DNA from: Oscillospiraceae bacterium
Lineage (GTDB): Bacteria; Bacillota; Clostridia; Oscillospirales; Oscillospiraceae
DNA length: 24,205 nt
Direction of reading: 5' to 3'
NCBI GenBank assembly: GCA_020025275.1
Contig: JAHHSI010000031.1
Location: 1 to 24,205, forward strand
In this document: positions 8,705 to 15,395 of the stretch, piece by piece
Layout: each line of letters begins with the position of its first letter
Numbering within the stretch: position 1 is the first letter of the stretch
Program-made: the position numbers and the translations under genes
The notes under the pieces: generated by a model
Seen by the model: only the letters and a program-made list of their open reading frames with translations
Database searches by the model: none
Told to the model about the DNA's origin: nothing

Positions 8705-8720
8705 GTTAGTCTTAGCTAAC
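8705..8720 (-). promoter_or_regulatory. Palindromic operator-like site, copy 1 (GTTAGC-N4-ACTAAC)
   Basis: Read on the minus strand this is GTTAGC-TAAG-ACTAAC, an almost perfect inverted repeat about 150 bases before the NEAT surface-protein gene. A second copy with the same arms and spacing lies at 8972-8987. GTTAG/CTAAC arms resemble the half-sites of iron- or manganese-dependent DtxR/MntR-type repressors, although spacing differs from the classical DtxR box. Regulator identity is inferred. Confidence 0.55.
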
Positions 8721-8730
8721 CACCAGAGAG

Positions 8731-8771
8731 AAAAAACGGCCGTGACAAAGGCACACCTCCGCCATTCGGCC
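8731..8771 (-). terminator. Possible attenuator/terminator in the NEAT gene leader
   Basis: On the minus strand a GGCCG/CGGCC stem (8738-8742 with 8767-8771) has an inner GGC/GCC pair, with one G and six Ts after it (8731-8737). The stem is short and the loop large, so this is a weak candidate for a leader terminator. Confidence 0.35.
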
Positions 8772-8788
8772 CCCAATAGCACACCCAT

Positions 8789-8869
8789 CCGACGGGGTGC
8801 CCCTCGGAAACACTGTTTCCATCCACCGGATCTGCCGGTTCCTGTCCTGAGGACACCCTCCGGCAGGAG
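8789..8869 (-). ncRNA. Run of five small hairpins in the leader of the NEAT gene
   Basis: Five inverted repeats sit almost end to end. CCGA-GGGG/CCCC-TCGG is at 8789-8807 (one bulged base), and GGAAAC/GTTTCC at 8806-8820. ACCGG/CCGGT is at 8825-8839, TGTCC/GGACA at 8843-8855 and CTCC/GGAG at 8858-8869. The first two share two bases, so they could be alternative structures. No known riboswitch class was recognised. Transcription on the minus strand, as part of the surface-protein leader, is inferred. Confidence 0.4.
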
Positions 8870-8971
8870 CTGACAAGCGCTCTGCCATCCGTCAAACTTC
8901 CGTCCGGCCCACACGGCCGCCTTCCCCGCCTGCCGCCGCGGTTCTCTGCGGCACGGCGCATCCCCTTTTCA

Positions 8972-8987
8972 GTTAGTTCACGCTAAC
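8972..8987 (-). promoter_or_regulatory. Palindromic operator-like site, copy 2 (GTTAGC-N4-ACTAAC)
   Basis: On the minus strand this reads GTTAGC-GTGA-ACTAAC. It has the same arms and four-base spacer as the copy at 8705-8720, 267 bases away, and sits just after the terminator-like hairpin at 8999-9020. No convincing -35/-10 pair was found near either copy. Confidence 0.55.
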
Positions 8988-8998
8988 TTACAGGGTTT

Positions 8999-9020
8999 GA
9001 AAAAGACCGATTCCTCGGTC
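8999..9020 (-). terminator. Short intrinsic terminator
   Basis: The stem GACCGA/TCGGTC (9005-9010 and 9015-9020) has a four-base loop and is followed on the minus strand by TTTTTC (8999-9004). It would end any transcript crossing 9040-9215 before the second GTTAGC palindrome. Confidence 0.6.
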
Positions 9021-9056
9021 CTGTCTGCCGGTATGGCATCTTCGTCGATAGCTTCC

Positions 9057-9146
9057 TTAAACTACCATATTCTTTTTCAAAGCGCAACCGTCTTTTTGTA
9101 GCAGCTCTGCAACAAAATTGTGTCCTACTCCGATGAATTTCCCCAT
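9057..9146 (-). CDS. Possible 29-residue small ORF
   Basis: This 29-codon frame starts MGKFIGVGHNF and ends KKNMVV. It has AAGGA six bases before its ATG (9146) and is followed about 40 bases later by an intrinsic terminator. No similarity to a known peptide is recognised. It lies in an AT-richer stretch and one of the repeated palindromes (9096-9115) falls inside it, which argues that the region may be regulatory rather than coding. No clear promoter was found. Confidence is low. Confidence 0.2.
   Translation of the reverse strand: MGKFIGVGHNFVAELLQKDGCALKKNMVV
9096..9115. repeat. Palindrome TTGTTGCA-N4-TGCWACAA, copy 1
   Basis: On the plus strand the site reads TTGTAGCA-GCTC-TGCAACAA, an inverted repeat with one mismatched pair. 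It shares arms and spacing with the site at 9194-9213, 98 bases away centre to centre. GTTGCA...TGCAAC arms are typical of dimeric winged-helix (for example MarR-type) operators; that link is inferred. Confidence 0.5.
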
Positions 9147-9193
9147 ACGGTTTCCTTTTTTCGATGAATTTTCGAAATTTCCAAACGTTTTTC

Positions 9194-9213
9194 CTGTTGC
9201 ACACGTGCAACAA
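9194..9213. repeat. Palindrome TTGTTGCA-N4-TGCAACAA, copy 2
   Basis: The plus-strand sequence is CTGTTGCA-CACG-TGCAACAA, with 7-bp perfect arms inside a 20-bp site. It resembles copy 1 at 9096-9115. A 10-bp direct repeat (CGATGAATTT at 9131-9140 and 9162-9171) lies between the two. Confidence 0.5.
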
Positions 9214-9329
9214 TTTTTTCTTTCGGTGGTGCTCTGCCGGTCACGGACGACGGATGCGCTCTTTTCCGGCGCCCCTTCCCGCAAAGGGCCGCCCCCCCTT
9301 CTCTCCTCCGCACACCGCAGACAAGCGCA

Positions 9330-9366
9330 AAGAACGCCCCGGCTTCCTATGAAGCCGAGGCGTTCT
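9330..9366 (-). terminator. Terminator hairpin after the DUF523 gene
   Basis: A long stem, AAGAACGCC-CGGCTTC paired with GAAGCCG-GGCGTTCTT (one mismatch, CTAT loop), lies about 70 bases past the stop at 9438. The T-run on the minus strand is short (TTCTTT), but stem stability is high. It could work in both directions. From here to about 9215 no gene is seen. Confidence 0.65.
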
Positions 9367-9437
9367 TGTGAAGGAACGGTATGTGCTCGGTGCTACTCTG
9401 TGCCGTCACTGTATCCACAGCGCCGCACAAGCGCACC

Positions 9438-9884
9438 TTATGTATCGTCCGTCTCTTGCAAAAAAGCCGCCAGTTCCGACTCCCCCAGAACACGGAAGCT
9501 ATTGTCACGCAGCAGCTGTGCCGTGACGCCCCAGCCGTCCCGTAAGGTTCCGGTAAAGCTGCCGTCATAGATCTGTCCGGAGCCGCAGGAGGGGCTTCTC
9601 TCTTTTAAAATCGCCGCTTCGCAGCCCAGCAGCCGCCCCAGACGCAGCACCTCCTGCGCCCCACGCCGGTACGCCTCGGTGACATCGGCGCCATCCCGTG
9701 TGACCACCCGCTCCGCCTGTCGCTCTGCCGGGATCCGGGGCGTGGGCAGACCGCCAAAGATCTCGCCGCACACCGGCACCACATCGTGGCGGCGGCACAG
9801 TTCCTCCAGCAGCGGATGGGGCTTGCTATCTCCGTCATAGCGGCAGGCTGTCCCTAACAGGCAGGCACTGACGAGCACCTTCAT
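9438..9884 (-). CDS. DUF523 domain-containing protein
   Basis: This 148-residue cytoplasmic protein matches the DUF523 (YbbK-like) family along its whole length. The family marks are the N-terminal KVLVSACLLGTACRYDG, the central VCGEIFGGLPTPR and the Cys motif KERSPSCGSGQIYDGSFTG. The conserved cysteines suggest metal or redox chemistry, but the family function is not established. The ATG at 9884 overlaps the stop of the NUDIX gene by four bases (ATGA), so the two are translationally coupled. It is the last gene of the aminotransferase-NUDIX-DUF523 operon and is followed by a strong hairpin at 9330-9366. Confidence 0.92.
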   Translation of the reverse strand: MKVLVSACLLGTACRYDGDSKPHPLLEELCRRHDVVPVCGEIFGGLPTPRIPAERQAERVVTRDGADVTEAYRRGAQEVLRLGRLLGCEAAILKERSPSCGSGQIYDGSFTGTLRDGWGVTAQLLRDNSFRVLGESELAAFLQETDDT

Positions 9885-10363
9885 GCCTCCACCTCCAAGG
9901 GGACTCCATTCAGCGCAGCATAGGCCAGACGCTCCCCCTCATAGCGCAGCTTCAGGGAAAAGAAGGGACCGCCCTCGGCCATCAGCCGCAGAAAGATCCG
10001 GTCGCCGGCCCATTGGGGCAGCGCCGCCAATTCTTCTTTCCCGATCCATTCCAACACGCCCTCATCGCAGTCTTCCCGTATGGTTCCCGTCCAGCCCGTG
10101 GCGTGGAAGAGGTGCATATACTCCGTCTCCCATCGGTCAGATACAAAGGTGACAAGGCCGCAGTAGCGGTAGTCCGTCAGCGTCAGGCCCGTCTCCTCCT
10201 CGGCCTCCCGCAGCACGCACTCCTCCGGGCTCTCTCCGTCCTCAAATTTGCCGCCGATGCCCACCCACTTGTCCTGATTGACATCGTTTTTCTTCTTGAT
10301 CCGGTGGAGCATCAAATATTCAGCCCGATCATTTTCCAGATAACACAGCGTTGTATTACGCAT
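9881..10363 (-). CDS. NUDIX hydrolase, MutT/8-oxo-dGTP diphosphatase-like
   Basis: This 160-residue NUDIX-fold hydrolase carries the full NUDIX box at about residues 38-60. The pattern is G-x5-E-x7-REAEEETGL, within GKFEDGESPEECVLREAEEE, and supplies the Mg-binding glutamates. The family cleaves nucleoside diphosphate-linked compounds. The start MRNTTLCYLE and the GIGGKFEDGESPEE stretch resemble 8-oxo-dGTP diphosphatases of Firmicutes, although substrate cannot be fixed from sequence. The start at 10363 has AGAGGAGG seven bases upstream. It sits 35 bases after the aminotransferase gene and overlaps the DUF523 gene by four bases. Confidence 0.92.
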   Translation of the reverse strand: MRNTTLCYLENDRAEYLMLHRIKKKNDVNQDKWVGIGGKFEDGESPEECVLREAEEETGLTLTDYRYCGLVTFVSDRWETEYMHLFHATGWTGTIREDCDEGVLEWIGKEELAALPQWAGDRIFLRLMAEGGPFFSLKLRYEGERLAYAALNGVPLEVEA

Positions 10364-10398
10364 ATAGCCGCCTCCTCTATGATACGTTTGCCCGCCGT

Positions 10399-11577
10399 TT
10401 ACGCCTCATCCATAAGAGCACGGAATACAGGCAGACTTCTCCGGATCATATCCGTGTCCACGCAGGTGCTCACACGGAAATAGGCCGGACAGCCGAAATC
10501 CTCACCCGGAGCCACCAGCAGATTCTTCGCCTTGGCCCGGTCGGAAAAGGCCCGTCCGTCGCCCTCCGGTGCCTTGACAAACATATAGAAAGCCCCGGTG
10601 GGCTTGATGCACTCATAGCCATAGGCGGTGAGCGCCGTATAGAGCGCCATGCGGCTGCGGTCATAACTCTCCAGGTCCGGACGGCATCCGGCGCACAGCG
10701 CCACCACCCGCTGCTGCAGCGACGGGGCACAGATGTGGCCCATGGCCCGGGCCGCTCCCGCCGCCGCATCCCACAGCTCCCGGCTGTCCTGGGCCTGATC
10801 GGGTACACAGAAATAGCCGATACGCTCGCCGGGAAGGGAGAGGGACTTGGAATAGGAGTAGCACACCACCGTGTTGGGGTAGATCGTGGGAATGAACGGC
10901 ACCTCCGTCCCGTCATAGACCAGCTCACGGTAGGGCTCATCGGCGATGATATAGATGGGATGGCCGATCTCCCGGCTCTTCTTCTCCAGAAGACCTGCCA
11001 GCGATTCCAGTGACGATCGGCTGTAGACGACGCCGGAGGGATTGTTGGGCGAATTGACAAGAACCGCCTGCGTGTGTGGAGTGATCCGCTCCTCCAGTGC
11101 CTGCAGCGGGATCTGGAAGGTTTCCTCCGCCGGAACCACCACGAATTTCATGCCGTTGTTTTCTGCAAACGGCCGGTATTCAGGGAAGTAGGGCGCCATA
11201 GCCAGCAGCTCCGCCCCCGGAACGGCCAAGGCACGAATGACAGCCGTCAGGGCCGCCGAAGCGCCATAGGTAAAAAAGAAGTTCTCCGCCCGTAGATCCG
11301 TACCGTAGCGCCGGTTCAGATCCTCCGCCACCGCCGCTCTGGCCTCCACCATGCCCGGTGCAGCCGTATAGCTGTGCACCGCCAAGGCATCCACCTCGTC
11401 GATCAGATGCAAAAAGGCCTCCTTCACTGCCTGCGGCGCCGGCACGGAGGGATTCCCAATGGAAAAATCATAGACGTGCTCCCGCCCCACGATCTTTGCC
11501 TGTTGGGCACCATATTCCGCCAGTTCCCGAATATAGCAGCGCTCCGTTCCCAGTTTCAGCATTTCCGGATTGATCAT
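10399..11577 (-). CDS. Pyridoxal phosphate-dependent aminotransferase, class I/II
   Basis: This 392-residue fold-type I aminotransferase is of the AspB-like kind. Visible family features are the N-terminal FSIGNPSVPAP, the cofactor-binding SPNNPSG (about residues 175-181) and ADEPYRELVYDG (212-223). The Schiff-base lysine, Lys244, is in SYSKSLSLPGERIGY. It should transfer amino groups between an amino acid and a 2-oxo acid; the exact substrates are not evident. The ATG at 11577 (MINPEMLKLG) is chosen because AGGGGG lies seven bases upstream. An in-frame start at 11631 would add 18 residues encoded by the leader. It is the first gene of a three-gene operon. Confidence 0.93.
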   Translation of the reverse strand: MINPEMLKLGTERCYIRELAEYGAQQAKIVGREHVYDFSIGNPSVPAPQAVKEAFLHLIDEVDALAVHSYTAAPGMVEARAAVAEDLNRRYGTDLRAENFFFTYGASAALTAVIRALAVPGAELLAMAPYFPEYRPFAENNGMKFVVVPAEETFQIPLQALEERITPHTQAVLVNSPNNPSGVVYSRSSLESLAGLLEKKSREIGHPIYIIADEPYRELVYDGTEVPFIPTIYPNTVVCYSYSKSLSLPGERIGYFCVPDQAQDSRELWDAAAGAARAMGHICAPSLQQRVVALCAGCRPDLESYDRSRMALYTALTAYGYECIKPTGAFYMFVKAPEGDGRAFSDRAKAKNLLVAPGEDFGCPAYFRVSTCVDTDMIRRSLPVFRALMDEA

Positions 11578-11643
11578 ATCCGTGCCCCCTCTCGAAAAGT
11601 AAACGCACCACCGCAGCGGTGCGCTCTTCAAACTCTTTTTTCT

Positions 11644-11672
11644 ATTTTACAATGTTCTTGTCCAATAGGCAA
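11644..11672 (-). promoter_or_regulatory. Promoter of the aminotransferase-NUDIX-DUF523 operon
   Basis: On the minus strand there is a TTGCCT -35 (11667-11672), a 17-base spacer and a TAAAAT -10 (11644-11649). The leader downstream holds a hairpin with arms CGCACC/GGTGCG (11604-11623), of unknown role. The promoter is back to back with the riboswitch promoter at 11723. Confidence 0.65.
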
Positions 11673-11722
11673 CCGGAGTTTCAAATCTCATGAATTCGTC
11701 GGAATATTTTCCCTTTTCTCTC

Positions 11723-11752
11723 TTGACTTTGGTATATTTGAACGATTATAAT
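11723..11752 (+). promoter_or_regulatory. Sigma-A promoter of the cobalamin-riboswitch operon
   Basis: A TTGACT -35 (11723-11728) lies 18 bases before a perfect TATAAT -10 (11747-11752), in an AT-rich stretch. Transcription would begin near 11759, giving a 5' leader of roughly 420 bases ahead of the first large gene. Confidence 0.85.
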
Positions 11753-11795
11753 ATAAAATATAGTCGAAAAATACATATTTGCATCATGTCCGATT

Positions 11796-12005
11796 GTGAC
11801 TGTTACCCCTCGGAGCGGACAGACGGTCGGATTAGGAAATCCGGTGTGAATCCGGAGCTATACCCGTAGCTGTATGTACAGGAGTCGATCGTTCGCGGCG
11901 AGAGCCGGCCATTGTGCCCCCCTTGGCATGAGAAGGTAGAACCGTCGGCGCAGAAGAGCTCGCTCTTCCCAATGTACGAGTCAGAATGTCGATGATGCTG
12001 ATCAC
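11796..12005 (+). ncRNA. Cobalamin riboswitch
   Basis: The region has the core pattern of B12-sensing riboswitches. AGGAAATCCGG, a GTGTGAA loop and TCCGGA (about 11834-11856) correspond to the family's GGGAA-CCGGUG-AA-UCCGG box. CTATACCCGTAGCTGTATG follows, corresponding to the CGGU-CCCGC-ACUGUA element. After a variable stem region the 3' GAGTCAGAATGTCGATG (about 11978-11994) matches the position of the GCCAGGAGACC-type element. Possible P1 pairing is GTGA near 11796 with TCAC near 12002. The family usually represses corrinoid uptake or synthesis genes when B12 is bound. It sits 37 bases after the inferred start site and is followed by an intrinsic terminator. Confidence 0.85.
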
Positions 12006-12053
12006 TGAGCCGCCCCGGCCATACAGCAGGGCGGCCGAAGGAACGTGAAATAA

Positions 12054-12083
12054 ACGGGCGCGGATCACCGCGTCCGTTTTTTT
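12054..12083 (+). terminator. Riboswitch-linked intrinsic terminator (expression platform)
   Basis: A 10-bp stem, ACGGGCGCGG/CCGCGTCCGT with one G-U pair and an ATCA loop, is followed directly by seven Ts (12077-12083). It lies between the cobalamin aptamer and the first gene, so it is the natural off-switch. A second stem (CCGCCC/GGGCGG, 12010-12034) lies between aptamer and terminator and may be part of the switching. The mechanism is inferred. Confidence 0.85.
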
Positions 12084-12139
12084 GCTGCGCAAAATCCACC
12101 GCCTTGGAAGCTTCCCCCCATGTGACAAAGGAGTACACC

Positions 12140-12184
12140 ATGAACACGTTCACACCAACAGCTTTTACGGAGATAGTCCTATGA
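12140..12184 (+). CDS. 14-residue leader peptide ORF coupled to the DUF4430 gene
   Basis: An ATG at 12140 with a strong AAAGGAG six bases upstream opens a 14-codon frame (MNTFTPTAFTEIVL). It ends with a TGA overlapping the ATG of the next gene (ATGA at 12181-12184). The Shine-Dalgarno site here is better than that of the large gene (GGAG, eight bases before 12181), so ribosomes may load at the mini-ORF and reinitiate. No known peptide was recognised. It may be simply a translational coupler. Confidence 0.45.
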   Translation: MNTFTPTAFTEIVL

Positions 12185-14055
12185 AACGCCGAACACAACG
12201 GCTGCGCCTTGCAGCGCTTGCCATGGCTCTCCTGCTGCTGTGCAGTCTTTTCCAGATGGGACTCGGTCTGGAGCGGCGCTCCCCCAACGCTCTCCCTGAC
12301 ATCTCCACCCAGACCATCGTACCGGAATCTCCGGCAGCCTCCCCCGAAAGTCCGCCCGCCGACACCGAGGGCCAGCAGCCGCCCACAGAGGATGAACAGC
12401 CCCCGGAGGAACCGGAGGTCCCGCCGGAGGAGACACCGCTGGGGGACACGCAGTCCCCGGAGCAGGAACCGCCTCCGGCGGATGAGCCCTCCACGGACGT
12501 CCCCGGCAGCGGAGGCCACACCGGCGGCGGTGAGGAGGGCGGAGAAAACGGCGGCAACGGAAGCACCGGCGAAAACGGCGGCACCGATGTCCCCACCGAC
12601 GGGCCGCAGGACGACACAAAGCTGCGGATCGTCACCGATCTTTGCAACTGTACCATCACCTATGACCAACTGCAAAATGACACCCTGCCCTTTTACGCCT
12701 ATATCATCAACGGCAACAAGATGACGCTGAAGGTGAAGCTCCACAACAGCGCTACCTCTCAAAATGGGCAGTATCTCACCGGCAGCGGTCAAAACTACAC
12801 CGCCAAGCTGCAGCGTGGCGAGGTCAATCGCTTTACCCTATACATCAAAAACGGCAGCCAAACCGTTCACGAGGTGACCTATCTGGTGCGCTATATGGCG
12901 CAAAAGGCGGATGCAGACCATCCCACGGTGGGCGAGCATCCGCCGGTGATCCAGACCAATCTCGAGGGCGTCACCGAGCTGAGCAACCGCAATTTCACCC
13001 TGACTGTGCAGGCCCGCGACTACCATGGGAAAGCCATTGTGGCCAGCAATATGGAGGTGCGCATGGACGGTCGGCGCATCGACCAGCCCACCGGTGGGCC
13101 GGTCTATGAGTACGAGCTCTACTTCCCCAACCCTGACATTGGGGACACCACACAGCACCACATCACCATTACGGCGTGGGACAACGAGGGCAACAGCACC
13201 TATGTGGCCTATGACATTACCTACCGCTTTATTGACAGCGGCGAGGTCATCGGCACGGCCACCATCATCCTTGACGCCACCACCGTGGGTCTGGACGTAA
13301 TGGAGGAACCTTTTACCTATAAGATCAAGCAGGGTGAGCCCGCCTCCTACGCCATACTGGCCATGCTGGAGGAATACGGCTACGAAGTGACCTACGCCGG
13401 CACACCCGATGTGGGCTTCTATATCCGCCGCATCAGCCGTGGCGGCATGATGGACTACTATTCCATCCCCGACAATCTCTGGCAGAAGATCCGCTTGGAC
13501 GGGCTCAACCTGACCGGTCAGCACGACAACGACAGTCTGGGCGAATTCGACTTTACGCAGGGCTCCGGCTGGGTCTATTCCGTGGGCGGCGAAACCTACG
13601 CCGGCAAGGGACTGTCCAACTACTATCTCAGCGGCGGCGATACGCTGTACCTGCGCTATACACTGGCCTACGGCAAGGATGTGGGCGGCTACGTGGACGA
13701 GGACAGCGGCTCCTACGGCACCCTCAAGAGCTACTGCGGCAAGTGGCTCAACGGCCAGTACATCCCCGCCCATCTGTGGGGAGAGGAGCTGCACACCGAC
13801 CCTGCCTCCTGCACCAAGGACGGGCAGGTCTATCAGCTATGCACCGTATGCGGCGAAAAGAACGTACAGGAGATCCTCGCCGCACCGGGCCACGACTGGG
13901 AAGAAATCCAGCACATCGAGCCCGCCGACGGTGCCGACGGAAAAATCATCTATCGCTGCCGCCGCTGCGGCGAGCAAAAAGAGGAGGTCATCCCATGGAC
14001 ACAAACGTCCGGAAACGGCGAAAAAAGGCGCTTCAGGGCATCGCCTGCCGCCTGA
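12181..14055 (+). CDS. Secreted DUF4430 (transcobalamin-like beta domain) protein with CxxC repeats
   Basis: This 624-residue exported protein begins with a signal peptide (MKRRTQRLRLAALAMALLLL, cleavage near residue 30). A Pro/Glu-rich then Gly-rich linker (about 45-145) follows. Next come a cadherin-like beta-sandwich (about 148-240) and a second beta domain (255-350). The DUF4430 domain (about 358-496) shows GSGWVYSVGGETYAGKGLSN and GGDTLYLRYT. The C-terminus has two Cys-pair repeats (CTVCGEK and CRRCGEQK, about 540-606). DUF4430 is related to the beta domain of transcobalamin and intrinsic factor, and often occurs beside B12 transport genes (family knowledge). No membrane anchor is visible. 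It is the first large gene behind the cobalamin riboswitch, and its last 61 bases overlap the next gene. Corrinoid binding is inferred. Confidence 0.88.
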   Translation: MKRRTQRLRLAALAMALLLLCSLFQMGLGLERRSPNALPDISTQTIVPESPAASPESPPADTEGQQPPTEDEQPPEEPEVPPEETPLGDTQSPEQEPPPADEPSTDVPGSGGHTGGGEEGGENGGNGSTGENGGTDVPTDGPQDDTKLRIVTDLCNCTITYDQLQNDTLPFYAYIINGNKMTLKVKLHNSATSQNGQYLTGSGQNYTAKLQRGEVNRFTLYIKNGSQTVHEVTYLVRYMAQKADADHPTVGEHPPVIQTNLEGVTELSNRNFTLTVQARDYHGKAIVASNMEVRMDGRRIDQPTGGPVYEYELYFPNPDIGDTTQHHITITAWDNEGNSTYVAYDITYRFIDSGEVIGTATIILDATTVGLDVMEEPFTYKIKQGEPASYAILAMLEEYGYEVTYAGTPDVGFYIRRISRGGMMDYYSIPDNLWQKIRLDGLNLTGQHDNDSLGEFDFTQGSGWVYSVGGETYAGKGLSNYYLSGGDTLYLRYTLAYGKDVGGYVDEDSGSYGTLKSYCGKWLNGQYIPAHLWGEELHTDPASCTKDGQVYQLCTVCGEKNVQEILAAPGHDWEEIQHIEPADGADGKIIYRCRRCGEQKEEVIPWTQTSGNGEKRRFRASPAA

Positions 14056-15395
14056 AACGCACTGTCTCCGCCGCCCTATTGTGCGCCGTGCTGCTGACCC
14101 AGACAGCGCAGGCCGCTCCTGCTCCGTCTATAGAGGCTCTGGCCCGGGCACTGGAGTGTCGGCCCGACTCTCTGCTCACCTCGGAGAAAATCGTTCCGGG
14201 GGACGCCGTCTCCGACTGGATCGCCCTTGTGACGGGTCTATCCGGTCAGCAGGGCGGCACGTATCTGCAGCGGCTGGAGGCCTACGTCACAGACCAGTAT
14301 GCCCAACAGGGCGCTCTGGATCGGGTAAAGCCCACGGAGTGGCATCGCATCTCTCTCACCGTTTTGGCACTGGGCGGTGACCCCACCGCCTTCGGAAAAG
14401 ATACCAACGAACACCCCATCAACCTGATCGCCGACGGGACCTACGACTGGCACACCACCGACTCCCCCGGCATCCAAGGGCTCAACGCATGGATCTACGC
14501 CCTGCTGACACTGGACGCCAAGGCGTACGCCGTCCCGGCCGGAGCCGCCTACCCCCGCAGCACGATCCTCCAGACGATCCTGTCCGCTCAGGAACCGGAC
14601 GGCAGCTTCGGGCTTACCCGTGGTCACGGCAATGTGGACATCACCGCCATGGCACTGCAGGCGCTATCGCCCTACGCCAACGGCACCACCCGCTATCCCT
14701 CCTCCTGCGGTAAGGAGAGCACCGTGGGCGAGGCCGTGGATCGGGCCCTGACGTGGCTGCACGAACAGCAGGCATCAGACGGAAGTTTCGGCAACAGCTG
14801 CTCCACGGCGCAGGTGGTTTTGGCCCTATGCTGTCTGGGTATCGCCCCTTCGCAGTTTGCCAAGAACGGCCACAGCGCAGAAGAGGCCCTGTTGTCCTTT
14901 ATGACCTCCGACGGCCTGTTCCGCTATCTCCCCACCGACACCGAATATGATCTCATGTCCACCGAGCAGGCATTCCTGGCCCTAACGGCCATGGAACGCC
15001 TGTCGCAGGGGCAGCGGCGCATTTTCGATTTCCGTGGGGAAAGGGAGCCCGCCCTGTCTCAGGAGATCCGCTCTGTCAACGAGGACATCGCCGCCCTCAC
15101 AAAGAGCTCCCCTCCGGCAGAGCTGGAAGCGCTCGATACCCGCTATCGGGCCATCCCCGCCGAGGAACGCAGCTACGTCTCTGCCTATCCCCTGCTGGCT
15201 CAGGCCATGACGCAGGCAGGGCTTCCTCTTGCCGAGGAGGACCCTGTCACGGCCTATGACCTGACACCTCCCACCACGACCGACACCCCCGGACCTTCCG
15301 CACCGATCCCGTGGCTCATGGCCGCCGGAGCCGTGGTGGTCCTTGTGCTCGGCGCCGTCATCCTGTCAAAGAAAGGAACCAAGCACCATGTATGA
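13995..15395 (+). CDS. Membrane-anchored alpha/alpha-toroid protein (prenyltransferase/squalene-oxidase repeats)
   Basis: This 466-residue exported protein has a signal segment (about residues 18-41) and an alpha/alpha-toroid region (about 75-340) with the repeat hallmarks QEPDGSFGL (199-207) and QQASDGSFGN (258-267). A C-terminal hydrophobic anchor follows (WLMAAGAVVVLVLGAVILSKK, 440-460). The same fold forms the alpha domain of transcobalamin and intrinsic factor as well as terpene cyclases. The cyclase DxDD motif is not seen, so a binding role is more likely. The start at 13995 has GAGGAGG seven bases upstream and lies inside the end of the DUF4430 gene in another frame. The stop overlaps the MoxR start by eight bases. 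A partnership with the DUF4430 protein, as two halves of a corrinoid binder, is inferred. Confidence 0.86.
   Translation: MDTNVRKRRKKALQGIACRLKRTVSAALLCAVLLTQTAQAAPAPSIEALARALECRPDSLLTSEKIVPGDAVSDWIALVTGLSGQQGGTYLQRLEAYVTDQYAQQGALDRVKPTEWHRISLTVLALGGDPTAFGKDTNEHPINLIADGTYDWHTTDSPGIQGLNAWIYALLTLDAKAYAVPAGAAYPRSTILQTILSAQEPDGSFGLTRGHGNVDITAMALQALSPYANGTTRYPSSCGKESTVGEAVDRALTWLHEQQASDGSFGNSCSTAQVVLALCCLGIAPSQFAKNGHSAEEALLSFMTSDGLFRYLPTDTEYDLMSTEQAFLALTAMERLSQGQRRIFDFRGEREPALSQEIRSVNEDIAALTKSSPPAELEALDTRYRAIPAEERSYVSAYPLLAQAMTQAGLPLAEEDPVTAYDLTPPTTTDTPGPSAPIPWLMAAGAVVVLVLGAVILSKKGTKHHV

Noticed and set aside
4273..8709. Very long open frame on the plus strand, antisense to the NEAT surface-protein gene
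   Set aside because: Its translation is rich in His, Gly, Leu and Arg with no recognisable domain or signal peptide. The minus-strand frame has a signal peptide, NEAT motifs, a sorting signal and a terminator. The open frame is a by-product of GC-biased codon use.
8557..9437. Cobalamin or other known riboswitch on the minus strand upstream of the NEAT gene
   Set aside because: Small hairpins are present, but the conserved boxes of cobalamin, FMN, TPP, SAM and T-box leaders were not found.
12838..13794. Minus-strand open frame opposite the DUF4430 gene
   Set aside because: It lacks a ribosome site and any recognisable motif. The plus strand encodes a well-supported DUF4430 protein.
13743..13994. 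Upstream extension of the toroid-protein frame into the DUF4430 gene
   Set aside because: The extension reads a Cys/Arg/His-rich shadow sequence. The signal segment and GAGGAGG site place the real start at 13995.
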